From: Coenobita brevimanus
Taxonomy: Eukaryota; Arthropoda; Malacostraca; Decapoda; Coenobitidae
Assembly (NCBI GenBank): GCA_032717465.1
Contig: CM064671.1
Location: forward strand, 53,189,998-53,253,997
Length of the DNA stretch: 64,000 nt
Direction: 5' to 3'
Shown: positions 46,517 to 57,409 of the stretch, one piece after another
Numbering within the stretch: the first letter of the stretch is position 1
Layout: every line of letters starts with the position of its first letter
Notes under the pieces: generated by a model
What the model was told of the DNA's origin: nothing
The model's input: only the letters and a program-made list of their open reading frames with translations
Database searches by the model: none
Translations under genes and position numbers: made by a program

Positions 46517-47554
46517 CTAACTTATAATCCCAATAGGTCTTTTTCCACTTTTACCAAACTTGATTACATGACACTTGTCCACATTGAATTCCATTTGCCA
46601 TGTACTACTCCATTCATGAAGTTTATTTAATTCTTCTTGTAGTTCTTTACAAGAGTCTGTGTTAGTAATTCTCCTTTGTATTTTTGCATCATCTGCAAAC
46701 ATATTCAGATAGCTCTCATTTCCAGTGTTACTGTTTATATCATTTATATACACTAAAAACATGATTGGTGCCAGCACTGAACCCTGTGGTACTCCACTAG
46801 TCACTTCTGTTCATGATGAATAGTTTCCTCTTAGTACTGTCCTCATTTCTCTTTTTATGAGAAAGTCTTGCATCCAATAAAACAGTTTGCCTCGAATTCC
46901 TCCTTGATGGTACAGTTTCCATAAAAGTCTTTGGTGTGGTACTGTGTCAAAAGCTTTCTTGAAATCTAAATAGATACTGTCCACCCATCCTTCCCTTTCC
47001 TGTATTGTGTTTGTTACTCTGTCATAGTAGCTCAATAGATTAGTAACACATGATTTTCCTTTTCTGAAACCAAACTGTCTTTCTGTTATCATATTGTGTT
47101 CTTCTAGATGATTTACCCAAGCTTTTCTTATAAGATTTTCTAATACCTTGCTTACAACACTGGTCAGTGATACTGGTCGGTAGTTGAGTGGATTTTGTCT
47201 ATTTCCTTTCTTGAATAATGGGACAATATTTGCTTTTTTCCAAATATCAGATAGTTTACCTTGACTCAAGGATTTCTTGAAAATTAAAAATAATGGTTTA
47301 CTTAACTCCTTTGCACATTCTCGTAATACCCAACATGAAATTTCATCAGGACCACTTGCTTTTCCTCTGTCTAATCTACTTAACTCCTCCTGTATTACTT
47401 TTTCTGCTATTTGTATATCTGGTAGTATGTGTGGACATGCGTGTTCCACATAGTCCCTCTCAAAATTTTTTTCTTCTGTAAAAACTAATTGGAAATTCTT
47501 ATTTAGTGCTTCACAAATATCTTTCTCTTGTGTATAAGTGATTCCCTCGTCCAT
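46517..47554 (-). pseudogene. CR1 reverse transcriptase
   Basis: RT in one frame with a single stop at about 46809 (after LRGNYSS, before TEVTSGVPQG). Motifs: LDRGKASGPDEISCWVLREC, ANIVPLFKKGNRQNPLNYRP, ERQFGFRKGKSCVTNLLSYY, SIYLDFKKAFDTVPHQRLL (catalytic D), TSGVPQGSVLAPIMFLVYIN and YLNMFADDAKIQRRI (catalytic F-A-D-D). The catalytic residues are all present. The family copies its RNA at a nicked target; this copy is inactivated by the stop and by breaks on both sides. Confidence 0.85.
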
Positions 47555-47574
47555 AATGGATTGTATTATATCTT

Positions 47575-47922
47575 TTACTTTGGTTTTGCTTCTGATGTAG
47601 CTGTAAATGGTTGATCACTACTTTTATTTATTATATCCTCCTCAAACTGTTTTTGGGCTTCCCTCCTTATTCTTCTATAGTCGTTTCTTTCCTGTTTGTA
47701 ATTATTATACGCCCTTTCACTATTGTGTCTTCTGTATCTATTCCACAACAAATCTCTTCTTTCTTTTGATTTTTTACATTCTGTATTGAACAATTTCTGT
47801 ATTTTCTTATCTGCTTCTTTGTGCTGTGGGATGTACTTCTGGACTCCTATTTCATAAAATTCACAATTTTTTTTATATACAGCATTTAAATCTTGTCCTC
47901 TAAGCTCATTTTCCCAATCCAC
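47575..47922 (-). pseudogene. CR1 EN-RT linker
   Basis: A 115-codon frame, MDWENELRGQDLNAVYKKNC, YIPQHKEADKKIQKLF, RRDLLWNRYRRHNSERAYN and YKQERNDYRRIRREAQKQFE. This is the charged helical linker between endonuclease and RT in CR1 elements. A frameshift separates it from the RT frame. Confidence 0.65.
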
Positions 47923-48074
47923 TTCTAAGAAATACTTCTTTAGGTCTTGATAATTTCCCTTTTTATAGTTTAGGCTCTTTTTGTAACTGTCATTGCTGTT
48001 TGCTATGTCATATGCTATCCTGAAGTTATAATTTAGTACTGCATGATCGCTTTTGCCGAGTGGAGGGTGATATA

Positions 48075-48861
48075 TTAAACTGTCATCTCATTTTCTTGCC
48101 TAGTAAATATTAGATCTAGCACTGAAGGTACATCGAGTCCTCTTTTTCTGGTGGTTTCCCTCACATGTTGCGTTAAGAAAAACTCTTGTACGAGATCCAG
48201 GAGCTTTTGGTCCCAACAGCTTTCTTGGCTATTTATATCTAGAGTATTCGAATTTATAGTTGTATTGAAGTCCCCAGGTAGTATAATTCTTTCCGATTTC
48301 TCTTCCATTTTATGTAGCAATGATCTTATACTCTGAATTGTACTCTCTGCCAGGTCCTCATATTTGTCTCTTTCCCATGTGTTTGATCTGGGTGGCATGT
48401 ACTAATTGGCTACAATTACTTTACCTTCAGATGTGTCGATCTCTACTGCAATCAGTTCTACTTGTGATGGTATATCTAGTTTTATTTCCTTGACTTTTAG
48501 ATTTTTCTTAGTTAATATTATAATTCCTCCTCCTTTTTTTTAAATTTCTGTCTCTTCTCCATATATTGTATTCCTCTAAGTTTAGTATGTCATTGGATAT
48601 CCTTGGTGTTAATTTTGTTTCAGTTAGGCATATTATTTGTGGTTCATTTACTCTGACATAATCATTCATCTCTAGAAATTTAGATACCATTCCATCCACA
48701 TTTGAGTACATCAACTTTATCATCTTGTTTATATACTTGTCATGACATGGTTCTACTACCTTCCTCCTTTTTCTTCCATCCTGTTTGTGTACCACTTTCG
48801 TGCCTGCAATCCTATTACTTTGTAAAAAAAATTTCTTCTTCTCCTCTTCTGATCCTCCCAC
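48075..48861 (-). pseudogene. CR1 endonuclease
   Basis: The EN domain in two open pieces. 48861-48508 contains INKMIKLMYSNVDGMVSKF and PQIICLTETKLTP (catalytic E). 48398-48075 contains MPPRSNTWERDKYEDL, SERIILPGDFNTTINS and VPSVLDLIFTRQENEM. The region between has a stop before MPPRSN and a frame change in an A-rich stretch near 48540. The D-H pair after LIFTR is not in frame. Confidence 0.75.
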
Positions 48862-48921
48862 ATTTTTTGTTTTTGCTTCCTCCCTTTTCTCTTTGACTAA
48901 TTCCAGTTCCTCTTGTGTTAG

Positions 48922-49260
48922 TCATCTTTTTATCCATACATTTTTGAACTCCTCTTTTTCCATAAGATTCTTTGCATTTTTTAGTATCTCTTCCACAGTG
49001 TTTACACTCTGGAAAGTCACCTTTAGAGGTCTTGTCTTGCTTTTCTCGTATTTCCCTAACCTTTTGTGTTCCTCTATGTCTTTACTACAGATTTCCTCTG
49101 ATACTTCTTTCAGTAAGCTCATTACATTTGCCATCTCCTTTTTGTCTCTTGTGATCTTGTATTTAATTTCTTCCTCTTCTATACCAGTGATTACTATTGA
49201 TTTGTTTATCTCTACTGAATCTCTGACTAACTTTGGATTGTTTTGGATTATTCTTTTCAC
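48922..49260 (-). pseudogene. CR1 upstream frame (ORF1-like or ORF2 N-terminus)
   Basis: 112 codons: NNPKLVRDSVEINKSIVITG, then IKYKITRDKKEMANVMSLLK, EEICSKDIEEHKRLGKY, RPLKVTFQSVNTVEEIL and KNLMEKEEFKNVWIKR. After one TAA it continues LTQEELELVKEKREEAKTKN into the EN frame. This looks like the RNA-binding-like ORF1 segment (a beta-alpha fold with R-P-L-K-V-T-F) found in some CR1-like elements. Confidence 0.55.
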
Positions 49261-49370
49261 TTCCTTTTAAATGCTTTTTTCCCCACCCTTGTTTCTAAGA
49301 CTTTCTTTACTTTCACCATTTCAGCATACGTGGTTTCTACATCATTTTTGTAGCTTTGCACAGCTTCATT

Positions 49371-49373
<3 letters not shown>

Positions 49374-49444
<71 letters not shown>

Positions 49445-49449
49445 TGTGT
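49374..49449. repeat. (GT)n array, 76 bp
   Basis: Near-pure GT repeat directly before the ~160-bp tandem repeat block. Confidence 0.95.
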
Positions 49450-49850
49450 TCCCATTATATCTCATGAACGGCTTGAGCTATAAATATGAAACCTTCATTG
49501 TATCAAGATATGGCCAAAATCTTGGCCGAGTTCGCAAATGGGCACTCGGCGTCAAGGTCAAGGTCCAAAAATTGGCTGTCAAAGGTCAACTAGTTTTTAT
49601 CGCCCACCGTTAGCACCATTATATATCGAATTGCTTGAGCTATGAAACCTTCAGGGTATCAAGATATGGCCAAAATATTAGCCGAGTTCGAAAACTGGGA
49701 CTTGGAGTCAACATCAAGGTCACCAAAATGGCTGCCAAACGTCAACTAGTTTTTATCACCCACCTTTCGCACCTTTACATCTCATGAAAGGTTTGAGCTA
49801 TCAACATGAAACCTTCAGGGTATCAAGATATGGCCAAAATCATGGACTTG
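49450..49850. repeat. ~160-bp tandem repeat, about 2.5 units
   Basis: Units align on GAGCTATnAA at 49475, 49637 and 49795, giving spacings of 162 and 158 bp. Each unit has ATCAAGATATGGCCAAAAT followed by CCGAGTTCG (or GGACTTGG) and, in the first two, GTCAAGGTC-type motifs and GTCAACTAGTTTTTATCnCC. No coding function is seen. Confidence 0.85.
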
Positions 49851-51031
49851 GCCAACAGCTCATTCTGCCAGGCGATTAGCATTCGGCTCCCGAATGTTTT
49901 TCTTTCACTTTCAGTATGCATTTCCTGCTTCATGAACGATGGAGTAGCCAATAATTAGTCATCTATTATGGGAAAATTCTTTCCGTATCAAATCTGGAGG
50001 GGATAAATTTGATAACTGCATTGTATGAATATTGCATACAAACTAAATTCACCTCAATATCTCTTGCACAAGATTTGCCTGTTCGTTGGAAACATGACTA
50101 TGGACAATCTATGTTTCTTTATCTGAACAATACCTTTCCTAATCAGACAACTGTTGGTCACAGACAAGGGTGGGTAATGAGAGCCATTAAGAACTGTAAG
50201 AAGGAAATCAAGGAAACTCCGCTGCAAAAGAGGAAGTCAAGAAGTCTCCTAGCTACTCTAAAGGGTAGGTGGTCTTAATACGAAGAATTATATGAGAAGC
50301 TAAAAACAAACATCCTCAAAGCTGATGAGGAAGAAAATTAAAATTTAGAACATACTAAATAGGAAAAAAAAAATGGAGAGTTCTATCATAAATGTAAAAT
50401 TGATTGAAAACCTAATGACCGAGATGAACACAGAAACGATGAATGTATTCTGTATAGCAACATTACCTAAGATCTTCCTTCAAGAATTCGATGGTGAATA
50501 GTACGGGGCCATATTTTGTGATAAGTTTAGGTATTTATTTCATGGCAGACCAGATTTCACCAGTTTTAATTTAATCATTAATTTTATTTGTTGGGACAGG
50601 TGAAAGACACACCCTAGAAGTTGACAGGAGAATTGCCTATTGTGGATGATAAATATGAAGTGGTATTGACTATCAAAGAGATAATTATGAATATAAAAAG
50701 TGGACTATTACCAAACTAATAGAGTTCGATCAGAATTAAACTTTGAAGTTACAGTAGTAAGCTGTAACCAGAATGCTTTACGTACACTCGCAATACTTCT
50801 CACCAGGGGTAAGTCAGTGTTATTGCCTGACAGACGACACCACAATCGAACATACTCAAACCCTCACTGTGGGAGATTTTCATGAAGCTGGCGTCACAGA
50901 CATTTGCCTTTTTTTTATTTTCCTTGATACGTTCCTCCACAGGTGGAAGGAGAATTCTGCATTATGATGATGATGATGATGATGTATATACAACTCTCAT
51001 AAATAATTTAAATTAGCGTATGTTTGTATGA

Positions 51032-51090
<59 letters not shown>

Positions 51091-51128
51091 AGACAAAGGG
51101 AGATTGTAAGCCAGCCTCATGTAAGCAC

Positions 51129-51159
<31 letters not shown>

Positions 51160-51164
51160 GTATA
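49851..51164. other. No recognisable gene; unassigned region with microsatellites
   Basis: An 89-codon ORF at 50009-50278 is not similar to anything I recognise and has no repeat support. A (GAT)n run at 50964-50984 could be the tail of an unseen RTE-like fragment. A (GT)n array lies at 51035-51086 and (TA)n at 51133-51160, the latter abutting the truncated 5' end of RTE-C copy 2. Confidence 0.45.
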
Positions 51165-52382
51165 GTTGGAGAAGGACAGGGAGGCTTTAGGAAGGGAAGA
51201 GGTTGTGTAGATCTGATATTCATTCTTAGATTTTTAGTGGAAAAGTTTCTAGATTAGGGAAAAAAGTTGTATGCGGCTTTCACGTATTTGACGAAAACAT
51301 ATGACAGGGTGGATAGACAAGGATTGTGGAAAGTATTAAGAATATATGGAGTAGATGGGAAGTTGTTGAATGCTGTGAAGAGTATGTATGATGGTGCTAA
51401 GGCTGCAGTGCGCGTGGATGGTCAACTGAGTGAATTTTTCTCTTTGAAGCTTGGGTTGAAACAGGGATGTGTCATGTCTCCATGGTTGTTCAATCTGTAC
51501 ATGGATGGGGAAATAAAAGAGGTGCAAGGTAGGGTAGTGGATGTTGGAGTGGCCGTGGTGAGAGAGGGTAATGTTTGGAAACTCCCTGTACTGTTGTTTG
51601 CAGATGATACTGTGTTGTTGAGTGAAGACGAAGGAGAGCTGCAAGGCTTGGTGGATGAGTTTGGGAGAGTGTGTAAGAAACGGAATCTAAAGGTGAATGT
51701 AGGGAAGAGTAAAGTGATGGTTTTTGAGAGAGGTGAAGTCGGTGAATGTACAGCGAGGTTGGATGGTGAGGAATTAGAAAATGTGAGTACGTTTAAGTAC
51801 TTGGGTAGTGTGATGAGTAAGGATGGAGGTTTGGAGGGTGAAGTGCTTGAAAGGGTACAGCATGGAAGAAAGGTTGCTAGTTCCTAGAAAGCAGTGATAA
51901 GAAGCAGGGGAGTGAGCATGGAAGTGAAAAAGTTACATGACAGTATTGTGATACCAACTCTAACGTATGGAAGTGAAGCTTGGACGTTGCTGGAAGGACA
52001 CAAGTCAAGAGTGAGAGCAGTGGAAATGAGTTATTTAAGAGGAGCCTGTGGAGACACATGGAGAGACAGGAGGACAAATGAGGATATAAAGGAGCGTTGT
52101 GGTGTGGATGTGGATGTGATAGGAAGTGTTAGGAGGAATACACTGAGGTGGTTTGGCCATGTGGAGAGGATGGAGGGTAAAAGACTGACGAAGAGAGTGT
52201 ATGTGAGTGAGGTGGAGGGGGGAAGAGGGAGGGGGAGGCTGAGAATAAGATGGAGGGATGGGGTGGAGAGGTATATGAGAGAGGGGGGTGTGAGTTGGGA
52301 GTGGGGCAGTAAAATGGCGGGGGACAGGGCGACGTGGAGGCGATTTGTTTGTGGCCACCCCGGACGGGATTGAGGCGTCTGG

Positions 52383-52384
<2 letters not shown>
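51165..52384 (+). pseudogene. RTE-C copy 2, 5' truncated
   Basis: Begins inside the RT at GEGQGGFRKGRGCVDLIFI and runs to the end of the family sequence (GGACGGGATTGAGGCGTCTGG). Motifs: TYDRVDRQGLWKVLRIYG (D of motif A kept; the preceding DLEKA has become YLTKT), KQGCVMSPWLFNLYMDG, LLFADDTVLLSEDEGE and FKYLGSVMSKDGGLEGEVLE, then WTLLEGHKSRVRAVEMSY. Lesions: TAG at about 51256 and TAG at about 51886 (Y/W to stop), and a 3-bp loss at KKL(L)HD. Very similar to copies 1 and 4. Confidence 0.85.

Positions 52385-52432
<48 letters not shown>
52385..52432. repeat. (AT)n between RTE-C copy 2 tail and SINE tail
   Basis: A 48-bp AT array lying exactly between the 3' end of RTE-C copy 2 (plus) and the 3' end of a SINE-G tail (minus), ending GATCAG. 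Confidence 0.9.
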
Positions 52433-52435
<3 letters not shown>

Positions 52436-52625
52436 CAGCCGTTGAGGTCCACTGCAGGACCGGCCTATCCCTACCGAAGCAGGGACGATACAAGCCAATG
52501 TATCTCCACCAAGTGGCTTAGGTTGTCTGGTAGAGACTGTATGTAGGATGAGAAGTGCTTGTAAGTGTAATTGTAGTGGCTTTGGATGTGTGTGTAGTCT
52601 GTGAACAAAGTGTAATCGGCCCGCC
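52431..52625 (-). mobile_element. SINE-G tail, 5' truncated
   Basis: The reverse complement matches the body and tail of SINE-G at 32884-33025 (GGCCGATTACACTTTGTTC, CACACATCCAAAGCCACT and CAAGCACTTCTCATCC), ending GATCAT(AT)n in both. It has an extra segment (GTATCGTCCCTGCTTCGGTA) not in the other copy. The tRNA head is missing; a (GA)n and (GATA)n run (52633-52670) takes its place. Confidence 0.7.
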
Positions 52626-52671
52626 TTAAGCCGAGAGAGAGAGAGAGACGGATAGATAGATAGATAGATAG

Positions 52672-54009
52672 TGTATCATCATCATCATCATCATCCGGAC
52701 CTTCTTTCCCACCCAAGGGCAGGGTGAGGAGTAGCAATGTCCAGACAGCCCAAAATTGCCCAGTCCAATGGGCCACGCTTCCATTCACTCATCATTCAAG
52801 CCCCCGGAATCCTGGCTCTATCAGATACTCCAAAAACATTCACCACGTTCTGTAGCTTCACATATCTTATCTGACAGAGTCAATCCAGACGCTGCCACGT
52901 TAAAAAGGGGTGCCAAAAATCCCTGATCATGCATATCTCCTCACAAAAGTCATCCAGCCAGCTCGATCTCCTGTCAGTTCCCTAGCCTCACCGACTTCCA
53001 AACGTCTCTTCCTTACACATTCATCCACCATATCTCTCCACCTTATCCTCGGTCTACCTCGCCTCCTCCCTCCTTCGAATTCGCTCAGATATACCTTCTT
53101 CACCACTCTATTGTTATCCATTCTCTCCACATCACCATAACATCTCAGTACACTCTCTTCAATTCTGGTGTCCACAGACTTCCTCACTTCGCATCTTTCA
53201 CGAGTCACATTATTTCGTATCCTATCCACCCTCTGTACTCCACATACATTCCTCAGCAGTCCCATCTCCACTGCTCTTACTCTTGACTTTTCATTTTCAT
53301 GCCACATCATAGTCTCACATCCATACGTTAAAGTTGGCACCAACACTCCTTCATGTAAGCCTCATGCAGCTGCAACACTCAAGCCTCTGTTTCTTATCAA
53401 GGCCTTCATTGCACCAGCTACTTTTCTTCCTTGTGTCACTCTACTTTCAACTTCTTTTGCACATTTTCCTCTCTTTTCTGTCACTGTACCCAGGTATTTG
53501 AACTCTCTCACCAATTCCAGTCTCTCTCCATTCACTGTTACATTGCACTGGGAGTCACCTTCTCTCTCAATAACCATCACTTTACTCTTTTCTACATTTA
53601 CTCTCAAGGCACGACGCTTACAGACATCAGCAAAACTCTGCACTAGCCTACCAAGTTCTTGTCCGGTACTTGCAAGCAGTACTGCATCATCAGCATACAA
53701 CAAATTTGAGATATTCCGTCCATCACCATTCATTATCAATGCCATCCCTCTCTCCATTACTCGTGTTTTCACTTCTCTCATCACCCCATCCATATATACA
53801 TTGAACAACCATGGGGACATCACACAACCTTGTCGCACGCCCACACTGATTGTGAACCATTCACTTAGATGCCCATTAGCCATGACACACGCTTCACTAT
53901 CGTCATAAAAACTCTTGACGGCACATAACAGCTTACCTTTTACACCGTACATGCGCAAAACTTTCCACAATCCTTCTCTGTCCACTTTGTCATATGCTTT
54001 TTCCAGATA

Positions 54010-54010
<1 letters not shown>
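52672..54010 (-). pseudogene. RTE-D reverse transcriptase, 5' truncated
   Basis: A minus-strand RTE of a second lineage, related to RTE-C. The frame 53985-53362 starts within motif A ([14 protein letters not shown]) and has VRQGCVMSPWLFNVYMDGV, ISNLLYADDAVLLASTGQEL (catalytic Y-A-D-D) and FKYLGTVTEKRG. After one TGA the frame continues GVLVPTLTYGCETMMWHENE, KSRVRAVEMGLLRNVCGVQR and GRRRGRPRIRWRDMVDECVR to a stop at 52927. The 3' UTR ends in an (ATG)n tail (complement of 52676-52695). The 5' truncation point is a (TA)n array at 54012. Confidence 0.85.

Positions 54011-54011
<1 letters not shown>

Positions 54012-54098
<87 letters not shown>
54012..54098. repeat. (TA)n array, 87 bp
   Basis: Separates the truncated RTE-D from the first unit of the tandem duplication. 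Confidence 0.95.
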
Positions 54099-54100
<2 letters not shown>

Positions 54101-54120
54101 TGTGTGTGTGTGTGTGTGTT

Positions 54121-54497
54121 TTACAGGCAGACTGTGAATTCAGTCATTTCGTGAAATCCTTAGTCAGTTCGTGAAATCAGTCTAAACTGGGATGGGTTAA
54201 CGTAGGTTAGGTTAATTTAGGCTGAGGTTAGGTTGGGCTGGGATAATCTAGGTTAAGTTTAGGCTAGGTTTGGTTAGAGCAGATTAGGTTGGATTAGGTT
54301 ATTTAGATGAACGTAAGTTATGTTAAGCTTTCATCAAAATTAACCTAACCTAACTTAACCAAACCCAGCGTAACCTAATCTAACCTAACCCAACCGCAAT
54401 CTAAATTAACCTAACCTAAATTAGCCCATCCCAGTTTAGACTCATGTCACGAACTGACTAGGCATTCCACGAAATGACTGATTTCACAATCTGCGTG

Positions 54498-54500
<3 letters not shown>
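54121..54500. mobile_element. Foldback (palindromic) element, unit 1
   Basis: The ends are TTACAGGCAGACTGTGAATT and, reverse complemented, TTACACGCAGATTGTGAAAT. The arms continue with TCAGTCATTTCGTG and AGTTCGTGA, then AAACTGGGATGGG, followed by degenerate GGTTAGGTTA runs on one arm and TAACCTAACC on the other. The 380-bp element can fold almost entirely on itself and is flanked by TA-rich sequence, as a MITE with TA targets would be. Confidence 0.75.
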
Positions 54501-54589
<89 letters not shown>

Positions 54590-55197
54590 CTTCAAATGAA
54601 CTGCGGTGTTTCTGTTCAGATTTGGCAGCAATAAACTGCATAAAAAATCAGAGATCACTGAGTTGCGGGCATTAACTGTTGGGCGATAGGTTGCTGGCAA
54701 CAAATTATACTTGTGATGAACATGAGTCCGATAGAATCAGGGCTTGGGTTAGGTGGTATGAGCTAGAGATCTGCTACCTCGTCAATCTCATGCAAAAAAT
54801 TATCTGAATATACTCGGACTGTTTTTTAACATATCTCCATCGTTCCTCCCGCAGTTACACAGAAACAAGCAACCTAAGCCCGTCTAACGCCTTGTCCTCG
54901 GGCAAACCTCACATCCACACACTTACCCCAAAGATCCAACCACTCACCCACTATGCTCACAACCCACCCAGTACACCTACCCATTCTCTCTGCCTGCTCA
55001 TCCATCCTACCCGCTCACTATCCTACCCTGTCCACCCACCGACCCAGACCACCATGCCTAACTTACCTACTTCATCCACCCGGTCTACACAGTCACCCAC
55101 ACACTCTGCTCACCTTGTCTACACCACCAACCATTTCAGGCAACCCCTAACAAATTACCCATTCTGCTATCAAGCTCCACCAGCAGGATAATTTGTT

Positions 55198-55239
<42 letters not shown>

Positions 55240-55687
55240 CGACCAAAACAAGACTCGCTTTTGGTCATGTATAAAAATTGACCAGAAAGCGCTGATAACA
55301 ATGAATGAAATTAATTGGGCCTGTGATGAGCAACAGAGATAATTTAAAAGAGATCTTTGAGGGGGTTCCCAGTGGGGAGTAAAATAATTTTGCATTAACC
55401 AAGGGAAAATAAAGAAACCATATCCTCAGGTCGAAAGACTGAAATTTTAAGAACCTAACTTACCTTGCATAATTATTTATTACCCGAATCTCCAGCCCCC
55501 CCACACAGACATAAATAATTTTTTTTTTCTCTTTCACACACACACACACACACACACACGACAGGACTTTATGTTAATAAGATTTCTGAGTAGATGGTAA
55601 ATACTCGTCCATCTAATATTGCCATACATTTCATATACTGTAGGCACTAATCCCTTTAAAACTGATATCGTAACCTGCCGGGTATTG

Positions 55688-55779
<92 letters not shown>

Positions 55780-55799
55780 TGTGTGTGTGTGTGTGTGTT

Positions 55800-56177
55800 T
55801 TACAGGCAGACTGTGAATTCAGTCATTTCGTGAAATGCTAAGTCAGTTCGTGAAATCAGTCTAAACTGGGATGGGTTTACGTAGGTTAGGTTAATTTAGG
55901 CTGAGGTTAGGTTGGGCTGGGATAACCTATGTTAAGTTTAGGCTAGGTTTAGTTAGATCAGATTAGGTTGGATTAGGTTATTTAGATGAACGTAAGTTAT
56001 GTTAAGTTTTCATCAAAATTAACCTAACCTAACTTAACCAAACCCAGCGTAACCTAATCTAACCTAACCCAACCGCAATCTAAATTAACCTAACCTAAAT
56101 TAACCCATCCCAGTTTAGACTCATGTCACGAATTGACTAGGCATTCCACGAAATGACCAATTTCACAATCTGCGTGT

Positions 56178-56179
<2 letters not shown>
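55800..56179. mobile_element. Foldback element, unit 2
   Basis: The duplicate of 54121-54500, 380 bp, with only scattered differences. The following TA array is about half as long (56181-56223). Confidence 0.75.
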
Positions 56180-56226
<47 letters not shown>

Positions 56227-56835
56227 CTTCAAATGAACTGCGGTGTTTCTGTTCAGATTTGGCAGCAGTAAACTGCATAAAAAAATCAGAGATCACTGAG
56301 CGGTGGGCATTAACTGTTGGCCGATAGGCTGCAGGCAAGAAATTATGCTTGAGATGAACATGAGTCCGATAGAATCAGGGCTTGGGTTAGGTGGTATGAG
56401 CTAGAGATCTGCTACCTCGTCAATCTCATGCAAAAAATTATCTGAATATACTCGGACTGTTTTTTAACATATCTCCATCGTTCCTCCCGCAGTTACACAG
56501 AAACAAGCAACCTAAGCCCGTCTAACGCCTTGTCCTCGGGCAAACCTCACATCCACACACTTACCCCAAAGATCCAACCACTCACCCACTATGCTCACAA
56601 CCCACCCAGTACACCTACCCATTCTCTCTGCCTGCTCATCCATCCTACCCGCTCACTATCCTACCCTGTCCACCCACCGACCCAGACCACCATGCCTAAC
56701 TTACCTACTTCATCCACCCGGTCTACACAGTCACCCACACACTCTGCTCACCTTGTCTACACCACCAACCATTTCAGGCAACCCCTAACAAATTACCCAT
56801 TCTGCTATCAAGCTCCACCAGCAGGATAATTTGTT

Positions 56836-56881
<46 letters not shown>

Positions 56882-57318
56882 CGACCAAAACAAGACTCGG
56901 TTTTGGTCATGTATTAAAATTGACCAGAAAGCGCTGATAACAATGAATGACATTAATTGGCCCTGTGATGAGCAACAGAGATAAGAGAGATCTTTGAGGG
57001 GGTTCCTAGTGGGAAGTAAAATCATTTTGCATTAACCAAGGGAAAATAAAGAAACCATATCCCCAGGTCGAAAGACTGAATTTTTAAGAACCTCACGTAC
57101 CTTCCATAATTATTTATTACCTGAATCTCCAGCCCCCCCACACAGACATAAATACAAGTTTTTTGTTCTCTTTCACACGCACACACACACACGACAGAAC
57201 TTTATGTTAGTAAGATTTCTGAGTAGATGGTAAATACTCGTCCATCTAATATTGTCTTACATTTCATGTACTGTAGGCACTGATCCCTTTAAAACTGATA
57301 TCGTAACCTGCCGGGTAT

Positions 57319-57404
<86 letters not shown>

Positions 57405-57409
<5 letters not shown>

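Larger units (their letters stand above)
45835..49270 (-). mobile_element. CR1-type LINE, minus strand
   Basis: An element of about 3.4 kb with, in order, a 5' frame (49260-48922), endonuclease (48861-48075), linker (47922-47575), RT (47554-46517) and C-terminal domain (46400-45882). It ends in a 14-bp unit repeated twice (GTTCTTACCTAATT on the plus strand, at 45835 and 45849). Short terminal tandem repeats in place of poly(A) are a hallmark of CR1-like LINEs. Each domain is recognisable, with about half a dozen stops or frameshifts overall. It lies upstream of the IR-like gene. Confidence 0.8.
54099..57404. repeat. 1.64-kb segmental tandem duplication
   Basis: Unit 1 (54099-55777) and unit 2 (55778-57404) have the same order: (GT)n, foldback element, (TA)n, a unique stretch, (CA)n, a second (CA)n, (CT)n and (TA)n. 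The stretch 54720-55198 and 56357-56836 looks identical apart from a handful of bases. The offset is 1679 bp at the start and 1633-1638 bp later, the difference being in microsatellite lengths. Each unit has a 99-codon open frame (54892-55191, 56530-56829; His/Pro/Ser/Thr-rich) with no known similarity and no codon bias that I can judge. Confidence 0.9.

Noticed and set aside
50009..50278. 89-codon ORF as a possible gene or exon
   Set aside because: No recognisable motif, no splice context that forms a gene, and not repeated in the window. It remains unassigned.
54892..55191. Duplicated 99-codon ORF rich in His, Pro, Ser and Thr
   Set aside because: It is conserved only because the DNA was recently duplicated. 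It is compositionally simple, with no promoter or similarity that I can point to.
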